A DNA stretch of 64,000 bases from the NCBI GenBank assembly GCA_037074765.1, contig JBAMDO010000212.1, forward strand, positions 1 through 64,000. Direction: 5' to 3'. Below are positions 55,333 to 64,000 of this stretch, in pieces; the first letter of the stretch is position 1; each line of letters starts with the position of its first letter. The notes beneath the pieces are model-generated. The model was not told the DNA's origin. It searched no databases and was given only the letters and a program-made list of their open reading frames with translations. The DNA comes from Mansonella perstans (lineage: Eukaryota; Nematoda; Chromadorea; Rhabditida; Onchocercidae). The position numbers and the translations under genes are program-made.

Positions 55333-58300
55333 TTATAATGAAAAGTTATGATCTTCCATTAGATATGAAGAGGCAAGAATTAGTAAAATGCATTGAAGAT
55401 TGTGAAATATTTCAAAAAAATTTCGAGATTTTTCATCAAAACTCTAGAGATTTTATACAACTATCTTTTTAACGAAGCTAACAATTGTCAAATCCATCTC
55501 ATCTATTCCTGCTTCGCATTACCGATCAATGCATTCATTCCTGAGATATTTGATGAAATGTCCTCAGAACAAAACGCATTCCGTCTTAAGGAAATTGCCC
55601 TTTCGAGCAATTTTTTTAAACCAAAATTTTTACTTTTCCGAGACAATAAATTTGTTGGAGCTCCCTTTTTTTTTTTTTCAAAATATTTGCTTTTCATGCA
55701 AATAGCAAAAACTTTTAAACTAAACCAATGAATTTGTGCGAATCTTTAGGATATTCTGGAACAGTTCGGAAATTTTAAATAGAATCGTGGAAAACATTAA
55801 AAAATCCACAATAAGATTTTCTTGATCCTCTTATGATTTCATTCTTCTAAACTTTAACTTTCATCGTCGTGTATTCCAATTTTATGAGAAATAGAAAAAC
55901 GAAATACCTACTGTTTATCTTCAACAGATTACTGATCTTTCTCTCCATTTTTTTTTCCTTTGAGAGAAACATCACGATACCATATTTACAACACTATATC
56001 AGTGTATTAAATCATTTTTGAAGTATGCATAAAAATTCCATAACGACGGAAATGAATCATTCTGTTTTCATTCAGCAGTAATAATTCTCCGTAATACTGT
56101 AACTATTCCTTATCATACTTTACTTTTTTTTTGCTGATTTTGTAAAGATTTTTATCGTTTCTATGTTTATCGTAATGTCTTAAGAAATATCACACAAAGC
56201 TTTCTGGAATAATACAAAGAAAACTTGACAGAATGATGAATGATTTAAGACATTCCAGTAAGATAATAACAATTCAAAGTTGCGAAAAACTCAAAAAAGC
56301 ATGAAGTTGAGATGTTAACAAGTGTAAAGATTTGAGAAAGAATTTACATAGAACATTAGAAAGAAAAAAAGCTGTGACATTGTTCAGGTCGTTGTCTTTT
56401 CCAATTTCAATTGATTTTACTTACGTGTCGAAGAAATATTCCGGAAAAAATTCAAACAGTTTATATTATTCCGAAATAGACTGAGAAGGGATAAAGCTGA
56501 GCAAGTGATAGAAACCTTCAGGATGTCAGAAATCTATCTTTTTCATTAGCAATTCTTCAAATCAAACCTTAGCTTTTCTAATTCTTGTTTTTATGTTCTG
56601 TGAGAAGGACAAATGATTCATAAGAGATAGAGATGTAAGATTGAATGAAAACGATGTCGGAATCGTAAGAGATCCAATCCTTTCACCCTGAATCATTCTT
56701 TGTAGCCTATCAACATTAAAGTATGAGAGAACTTCCAGCATGAATAATGCCGTATAAAGAAGGGATGTTAATACCTGGGGGAAGGGAAAAGAATTCTACG
56801 CTATTAGAGAATGATATTAAGAAATAAATGACCCAGCCGCAAGGTCATTTTAATTAATTGCATGAAAAATTCGGAAGAAAAGTCCGAGCAAATATCCGAG
56901 CAAAAAAAGATTCGCACACAAATGATATATTTCAAATATAATCGATAACTAACTTTGCACCGGAATTGCTCAAGCGAAGAAATCAGAATCGCATGCAGAT
57001 CAATCGTTTTCTGCATTTTGTCATTAAATCTATCCGTAAGTGTCGTTTTTTTATTATCAACATTAATTACTGAGATTCCGAGAATTCACCCTAAGAAATT
57101 CAGTCCATCGTGTGCAGCGTTTGGTAGACATGAAGCCTGCAAAGTACTTTCAATCTCCGTAGTCCTGAAAAATTTTTTAGAAAAAGCAGAAAAGTGACCG
57201 AACTGAAACAGGTTGATAATTATCACTTCGCAGTATTAAATGAAGGAGTTTCCTTTAATAAATAGTTGATTTAATTTACTGCGTGCAAAAATTATCTGTC
57301 CGAGGTGAACAAAAATCACAAGTGATATATTTCAAACATTATCGTTGACTGTATCGGAGTTTAACAATTTAAAAATTTTTAAAGTTGTGCATTTTTGTAA
57401 TTATCACACATCGAAGCATTGCTGAAATATATAACTGGAAACACTTCGAATTTGCAACATCATTTCCTCATTTGACGATTTTTCATCGTTGCTTTGCGCA
57501 TGCAACATCAGTTGTTTCTTCCAGTGTTACTAAAATTTCAAGCTGTGATTCAACGTTAACAATTTTCCGCATTTAAAATCACTCAGTTGTACTTCTTAAT
57601 AAGAAAAATTTTGTTTTCGTTCATTAATAATGTCTGAAAAAACCGAGCTTTCATTAATAATAATGTCTGAATTTTTTTTAAATAGTCAGACAGTGGTAAA
57701 GAAATATTCTGAAATAGAAATCAAAAATTTCAAAAATCCAATTCTTTGAAACAGTATAGTTCAACGATGGCTTATTAACACAAGATTTATTTTTCAATAA
57801 AAAATAACAATAATTGATAGAAATACCCTTTTTAGTCCAAAAATAAAATAAAACCAATTACAGTTTGCATCAATGCCCTGTGTTTCTTGAAGATAAATCG
57901 ATTCGTTTTGCTACTTCCACGAAAGTTCACTTGAATTTTTACTCGTATTAGTAAATGACCTTCGCACTTTTCTCCATTTTCTCTTTTGGTGGGTTGTATC
58001 AAATTATAGCAGATTTCTACACAAAAGACAATTCTTCCACCAAAAACTTTTTTAGGCTTTGCCATCGGCAGAAAAACACTCTTTGCTAGTGAAGAATATA
58101 ATAAAATTTACCCTCGCTTTTTTCGCTATCTCCAGTTTTAAATCCATTTTCATCAGTCGTTCTCCAATTCATCTATTTCAGTTTGGACAAACGTGGAATC
58201 AGTCATTATTGAACTATTACCTTAAATTAAGTCCTTAAAAGCTACAGCGATAAGAAGAATGCAATCATCATAAGAACCTTTTCTATGATTATCATTAAGT

Positions 58301-59520
58301 TCAGTTATTCATTTCAGTAGTCAAGAACAATGTGTTTTTAATTTTCTTCGACCTTTTCTACCACTCAAAAATGAACTAGTAAAAGAAAAAAATAAAAGAA
58401 GTAAAAGGAAAAAATATTAAAATATATTGAAATAAAAAATACTGAAATAATAAAAAATCTTTGATTATTAAACAGTCATTAAAGAAGTCTCTTATTAATT
58501 CAATATTTTTCATTGAAATTTTTGAGTATCGTTCAGTGATCAAAAAATTATATGAAAAACATTGAATTAATAAAAGACTTCTTCAATTACATTTTTTTGA
58601 TGATTTTTCTTACTAGTTCATTTCTGAGTGATTAGAAATTGATCAAAGTATTATTGCGATAAAATTATTCCAAGTACATAGTTTTTTGGAAATCAAAATT
58701 TTTGTGCACTAAAATTTTTAAATTTACAATCGATACTATTTAATAATCAAAAATTTTAATGAAATTTTGTGCACTAAAATTTTCAAATTTACAATGTAAC
58801 ATAAAAATTGTATGAAAAAATTTAATGAATAAAATCCTTCTTTAATTACATTTTTCTGAAGAAAATTTAAAAATTTTAATTGCACAAAAAATTTGGTTTT
58901 CAAAAAACCATGCATGTATTTCCAATAAATTTTGATTCAATAATACTTTGACCTGCTTTTAATCATTCAGAAATGAAACAATAAAAAAATTTTCAGAAAA
59001 AAAAGTAATCAAAGATGTTTTTTAGTCATTAAATATTTTTCTTCAAATTTTTTGATTACTAAAAAAGTATCGTTGTAATTTACAATGATTTTTGCTTGAA
59101 GTATTTGATAATTGTTAGCATCCGTAATAAAAAGCACTACAGAATAGACTTCTTTTGTTTTGTTTAATCTTTCCAATGGAACATATCTGTCCACGATGCA
59201 TCGTGCCAAAAGATCCAAAATTTCATCAACAAAGAAAGAGACTTACACAGAGCCTAGGCTCAAAGAAGATTGGGATTGACATTTTCAAATCAGTCATCAT
59301 TAAGTATGGCTTTTTACTCTCAATGAAAAATGAAGTCTCAGATTATTTTTGTCGATATTGTGATGGGTTTAAAGAAAAGAGTTCATCCATTTGGCTGCAA
59401 AAAGTTTTTATTACTCTAAATTTTTATTAATTTTTATTACATTAAAGCATTTCGTAAAGACTTAAAAATGTTCTCTTCATTACTTACATTTATTACTTTT
59501 CTCTTTCTCAAATTCCATAG
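55333..59520. other. Intergenic, no supported gene
   Basis: About 4.2 kb after the transporter stop. It holds the transporter 3' UTR and AT-rich sequence. Open frames of 60 to 110 codons (for example 55393-55731 and 56955-57197) are low-complexity and lack splice-compatible neighbours or recognisable motifs. The segment around 56900-57600 is slightly richer in G and C but not convincingly coding. Confidence 0.55.
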
Positions 59521-60078
59521 TGACGCTTACTTATTAACTTTGTTATCAGTACTGTTAGTGACACTTACTTATTAACTTTGTTATCAGTATTCTGTTAGTG
59601 ACACTTACTTATTAACTTTGTTATCAATATTCTGTTAGTGACGCTTACTTATTAACTTTGTTATCAATATTCTGTTAGTGACACTTACTTATTAACTTTG
59701 TTATCAATATTCTGTTAGTGACACTTACTTATTAACTTTGTTATCAATATTCTGTTAGTGACACTTACTTATTAACTTTGTTATCAGTATTCTGTTAGTG
59801 ACACTTACTTATTAACTTTGTTATCAATATTCTGTTAGTGACACTTACTTATTAACTTTGTTATCAGTATTCTGTTAGTGACACTTACTTATTAACTTTG
59901 TTATCAATATTCTGTTAGTGACACTTACTTATTAACTTTGTTATCAATATTCTGTTAGTGACACTTACTTATTAACTTTGTTATCAGTATTCTGTTAGTG
60001 ACACTTACGTATTAACTTTGTTATCAGTATTCTGTTAGTGACGCTTATTGATTAACTTTATTATCAATATTCTATTAA
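59521..60078. repeat. 40-bp minisatellite, 14 copies
   Basis: The first unit (59521-59558) is 38 bp; units then recur every 40 bp from 59559 to 60078. Each starts TGACACTTACTTATTAACTT and continues through TTATCAATATTCTGTTAG. Differences are mostly single transitions (ACACTT/ACGCTT, CAATAT/CAGTAT), with the edge units most diverged, which suggests homogenisation by unequal exchange. Confidence 0.97.
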
Positions 60079-60736
60079 TTGTTCTTTATTCTTTTTAGAC
60101 AATTAATACAGCTTTGTTTTATATATTGGCGGCTAATTTGCATGTAGCTATTTGTTATTGTAATGAATCTTTTTCCTTTCACCTTTCCTCCTCCATCATT
60201 TCCATTTCGTTGCAATTTATAAGTGAAAATATATATTCTTGTTTGTGCCTTATTGTTATGTAAATGGGAGAATGTACAGACATCGTACTTCTCGTCTTTC
60301 CATTTCCAATATCGCTTACTTTACTTTCGAGAATAGTTTTTGACCGTTAGACTAGTTGTTTTAGACTAGTTATTTACTAGTTGGTAGACTAATTAACTAG
60401 TTATTTTACATAGTAGCAGTATTTAAGGAGTTTGCATTGAATATACCGCTTGGGAGCTATTCGAACCTTATGGACAAGTTTTGTCCTATTCATTATTTGC
60501 CTATTTTAATCCTATAAATCTTTACTAGTAGAATATTTTAAAATCCTATCAGTTGCACGATATTAAATTCTATTGGATAAAGAATATCATTTCATAAACC
60601 AAGCATCGTTTTACACTGTAGTGTTGTGCGATGAATGCTGTTTTAGTGCCTGAAAAAATTTATACTCAACGATGGGTAAATTATTTACCGTTCATTGTAT
60701 GAATCAAGTCAAGTGGTTTTTTTTAGATTACGCAAG
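60079..60736. other. Upstream region of the 139-residue protein gene
   Basis: About 0.66 kb of unassigned AT-rich DNA with a short locally repeated TTAGACTAGTTATTTACTAG motif near 60348-60405. It ends in a T-run and AG (60726), a possible spliced-leader or 3' splice acceptor just before the ATG at 60737. Confidence 0.45.
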
Positions 60737-62084
60737 ATGTCAATAGATTCATTATCAGTAGTGAAACCAGATCTACTATTGGCTGATAGCTCAAAGCATG
60801 CGTCACATTTAATTCCACTTGACGATACGAAACCAGTGAATCAGTTTGCATCTGTGTATAAAAAAGATTTGAAAGCACCCAAACGTTGGTTTTGAAAATT
60901 TCCAACTTTCTTTGGCATTAAAAAATATGTCCTGTTTGTTTGTTGCTTCCGTAATAATTCCTTACAACTTCACAAAAAAACTTTTTCATTGTTAATTATA
61001 TTATATGTTAATTTAGATGTATTAAAACTAACAAAAATTCAGTATGATTGAAAGTTGATTTAGTAATGTTGAGAAACATGACTTCATTACCAAAGTATAA
61101 TTACAGATTTTCTCGATTGAATTAAAAAATATTAGATTACCGAGTCGTAGCTCGTACACTTGTTCAGTGAGTAAAAACCATCTTTTAACTGTATCGCAGT
61201 TTTCCATCAATTTTTCTATTACCTCCATTTGTTCATCTCACTTTATCATTTGTTAGCCACTAATTTTTGAAAAAATTGTCAGTAACATTAATTATTCTAT
61301 TAAGGAAAGGTCTGTTCAATATTTTTTAATGTTAAATATAACTAAAAAATTAGATAGATAGATAAATTAAAGAGATAGATAATTTTTTATGTTTAAAATT
61401 TTTATATTATAGATTTGGTGACGAATCGGAATGATCATGAATTGTTAAGTGAACATTCGCGAATGCGCAAAACCGTCGCAAACGTTATTGATGAACGTCG
61501 TACAATCGGTGGAACTGCATATGCAGAGCATTTCTTGCGGTAAGTGGCGATATAAGATACTTTCTTAAAACACTTTTGACCTTTGTAGAGATCAACACTA
61601 GAAGCTACTTCGATAAACGTCTTGACAACGAGGGTGACTTATATCATTTACTATTCTATAAAACTGTTGATGGTACGCGATTTACAACATGAATCCTCAC
61701 TTTTTATTTTTTAATAATTTTGTTTCAAACAATTTTTGGAAGTTTCAAACAGATTTTATTGAGGAGTGGTATTGAGATTTCATTTAACTCAAACTTTTGA
61801 AAGAGAAGCCGAAATTATTGTTTCATTTCTTTATTTTTCTGCTTGAAAGTGAAGTTCAACCAAAATTTGTTTCATGAAGTTTGCAATCTGTATTATAATT
61901 TATCAATAATTTCTTCGAAAATGTGTTATTTTTTTTCAGAGAACTGAAAACAGCCTCTCAGATAAACCGTGGACCTCCAGGAATATCGCATAGTTCACAT
62001 TTACACTGGGATTTGTTGCTTGGAAAAGATGAGACAATCGAGCCGTGTGATTATTTGAATTTTGATTATACTGCTAAATTTTAA
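60737..62084 (+). CDS. Unrecognised 139-residue protein
   Basis: Three exons: 60737-60884, 61413-61539 and 61940-62084 (420 nt, phases 1 and 2), stop TAA. The start is the ATG ten bases after TTTTTTTTAG. No signal peptide or membrane segment is seen. The C-terminal half looks conserved in style: ERRTIGGTAYAEHFLRELKT, then PPGISHSSHLHWDLLLGKDE and PCDYLNF. The first donor (AAC/GTTGGT) is weak but fits the phase. I do not recognise the family. It is followed at 553 bp by the MED6-like gene on the same strand, so the two may be co-transcribed. Confidence 0.7.
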
Positions 62085-62494
62085 CTGAATGACACTGAAA
62101 TGTTGTCAGCATAAAATTCCAACTATGTATCAGACATTAAAGAAATCTGAGGTCTATTCAAGTTTGCTGCTGAACTATTAACTGCATATGCAGTCCGTTT
62201 TTAAAATTATGAGCTTTAGAAGTCAATCATCTCTAGTTTAACAGTACTTTATGATTTCATTTATTGCTTCGTTTTGTTAGTACTAACTTTCTAGAACATC
62301 ATATTTGATGGAGTAAGAGAAGAGCCGTACTAATAATAATAATATAAAACACATGATAGAGTTATTTTTATAATATCTGCGAAAATCAACATCATAAATA
62401 TCAACAGATAAATGTTAAAAAATATATTTAACAAACAAATGATGTTTAAAATTTCATTAGTTTTATTGTATTTGTATTTGATAATCATTTCTCG

Positions 62495-62601
62495 AATAAA
62501 TGTTTACTTTTTTTGCATTTAATGCCATATCGGTTATTACCTATACATATTCATTAGTTATAGGAAAAGGGTGTAAAGTGATTGGTGCGATGTGTTTTCA
62601 G
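62495..62601 (+). promoter_or_regulatory. Poly(A) signal and trans-splice acceptor between two genes
   Basis: AATAAA at 62495-62500 is followed about 100 bp later by TGTGTTTTCAG (ending 62601), then the MED6-like ATG at 62638. This spacing matches nematode operons, where 3' end formation of the upstream gene is coupled to SL trans-splicing of the next. Confidence 0.4.
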
Positions 62602-62637
62602 TAAGTAATATACTGATAGTATTGTAGAGAGAGGAAA

Positions 62638-64000
62638 ATGATGCAGACAGGTGGTCCGGGTCGATCTGTCATGATGGGGCAATCACAAGGTATTCCATAC
62701 TTACTGCTGCTTGCGTTATTGCTTCGTTATTTTTGTTTTGCTGATTTTTTTTTTTAACGCTTCTTTTAGCTTTTCTTTGTATCCTTTAATGTTTCGAAAA
62801 TTTTCTCATATAGTTAATACATCTAATTACTGGATAACGTGTATATTTCATTCATTTAGGCTGAAATAATTCATTAAAAATATCATAAGATATTTGAGGA
62901 TAAAACTATACATAGGTTTCATATTGCATTTTTTTATTAAATCGATCATTGCTTGGAGTAAGATGCAAAATACTTGTTATTGTCCATGATGGAATATTCA
63001 ACTTTTTTTCTAAACATATTTTTGAATATACTGACAACATTTCGCTGGAATTATTTTTGTGTTGAAAACTCTGAGAAGTTATCAGTTTTTTTTTTTGACG
63101 TATACCACAATTATTGATGGATTATAAAAGTTGTTGATGAAGTGTAAAAAGTTATAGATTTACATTATTACTTCGTCAATTGATGTAATGAATAAAAAAG
63201 TTGGCTTTTCTATTTTCTGATAGCTTTTAGGAAGAATTATTTTTTTCGATGTCTCATTCGAATTAATTAAATTTTTTTGTTAAAATCAGCATTACATTAT
63301 AGCAGGTATAGTTTTATTCAATAGGTACTTACATGGGTGTACCAAATGTCGTTTCGCAGCCTGGTTCTGTGTATCAACAGACTGTTTCCATGCTTCATCA
63401 ATCATTCAAAAATCCGAATTGGCCTCCAAATTTTATAACTCCTAACAATGTTTTGGATTATTTTTGCGATCCTGGAAATGTTTTTTACGATGTTTCTTCA
63501 TGCAATCAGCATATCAGAATGCAAAATCTCAATCGACCTCTGCACGAATGTTTGCAGTAAGTGAAAGTTCAAAATTTTATTTTTAAATGAATGCACAATT
63601 TGCTTTTCAATTTTTTCAATTTTGTTCCAGTTTGGTAAAGGAAGAACGATCTTTACAATAAGCACTATGTAATATAGAGCATGTACAGCATATTTTTTAC
63701 TGGAAAAAATGGATTTTTTTGTGATTCGGAGTGTTTCAGAATCACTAAATAATCCAAACAAGTTCTTCTGAATGCTATTTTTTGGTAGTTTGAATGATTA
63801 AACTTGAAAAATTTGAAGTGCCAAAAGGCCTAGCCGATGATGAGCTTTGATTATTGATATTAAAAACTTATATTTGATATTCGAGAATTTATAATAAGCC
63901 GTGATCCATATATATGCCGCACTGAATAACCCTATATTGCTAGTTTTAGTATATGATTGGTTCTAATTTTATGGCTAATCAATAATTGAATTTTTCATGT
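62638..64000 (+). CDS. mdt-6: Mediator complex subunit 6 (MED6), 5' part only
   Basis: Exon 62638-62689 encodes MMQTGGPGRSVMMGQSQ and splices in phase 1 to 63325-63556. The second exon carries the MED6 N-terminal signature: a NWPPNFITPNNVLDYF strand, NVFYDVSSCNQHIRMQNLN and a Leu-rich end. In human MED6 the equivalent is VLDYFSERSNPFYD. MED6 is a head-module subunit of the Mediator coactivator that contacts RNA polymerase II. The exon ends at a GTAAGT donor (63557). An acceptor at 63630 leads only to a short frame that stops after about ten codons and lacks the conserved MED6 continuation, so the next true exon probably lies beyond the window. The intervening 1.0 kb (62690-63324 and 63557 on) shows nothing else. 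Confidence 0.72.

Noticed and set aside
56804..57197. Overlapping open frames on both strands
   Set aside because: Slightly better composition than the surroundings but no consistent splice structure or domain.
63630..63661. Terminal exon of MED6 ending LVKEERSLQ
   Set aside because: It would truncate MED6 right after its first conserved block and has no MED6 similarity. The true continuation is more likely beyond the window.
1..64000. Bacterial endosymbiont insertion, retrotransposon, CRISPR array, rRNA or tRNA
   Set aside because: No reverse transcriptase, transposase or long intronless bacterial-like ORF was seen. The direct repeats are tandem, without the spacer pattern of CRISPR, and no tRNA cloverleaf was recognised.

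Overview
This window reads as a stretch of nematode nuclear genome, most likely a filarial or other spirurid worm. It is very AT-rich, with many homopolymer A and T runs. Genes are split into many exons of about 50 to 300 bp by AT-rich introns that mostly end in TTTCAG or TTTTAG. The closest recognisable relatives of the products are worm and animal proteins. This is inference from the sequence, not a database match. All supported genes lie on the + strand. Exon models were built by hand; for each closed gene the exon phases match and the total coding length is a multiple of three.

Layout: (1) 198-5085, the 3' part of a BTBD7-type double BTB/BACK gene (hpo-9-like), cut by the left window edge. 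(2) 9684-30937, a 45-exon gene for a secreted protein of about 2,774 residues. It has a signal peptide, a CUB-like region, a right-handed beta-helix resembling the insect bark beetle/anakonda protein, an RRKR processing site, an EGF cluster, about 1,340 unassigned residues, one cadherin-like repeat and a Ser/Thr-rich tail with eight 15-residue repeats. (3) 35910-41004, prohormone convertase 2 (egl-3/PCSK2), complete in 15 exons. (4) 50712-55332, an SLC23-type nucleobase/ascorbate transporter, 12 exons. (5) 60737-62084, an unrecognised 139-residue protein. (6) 62638 onward, the 5' part of Mediator subunit 6 (MED6), cut by the right edge; it may share an operon with gene 5.

Between genes are long gene-free AT-rich stretches: 5.1-9.7, 31-35.9, 41-50.7 and 55.4-60.7 kb. 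They hold homopolymers, several short tandem duplications, a 14-copy 40-bp minisatellite (59521-60078) and an imperfect inverted repeat (47022-47195).

The genes show no obvious shared pathway. The most interesting points are the domain architecture of the giant secreted protein, a likely alternative terminal exon with its own polyadenylation signal early in that gene (11706-11797), a GC-AG intron in the convertase gene, and a perfect 17-bp hairpin in an intron at 14097-14135.
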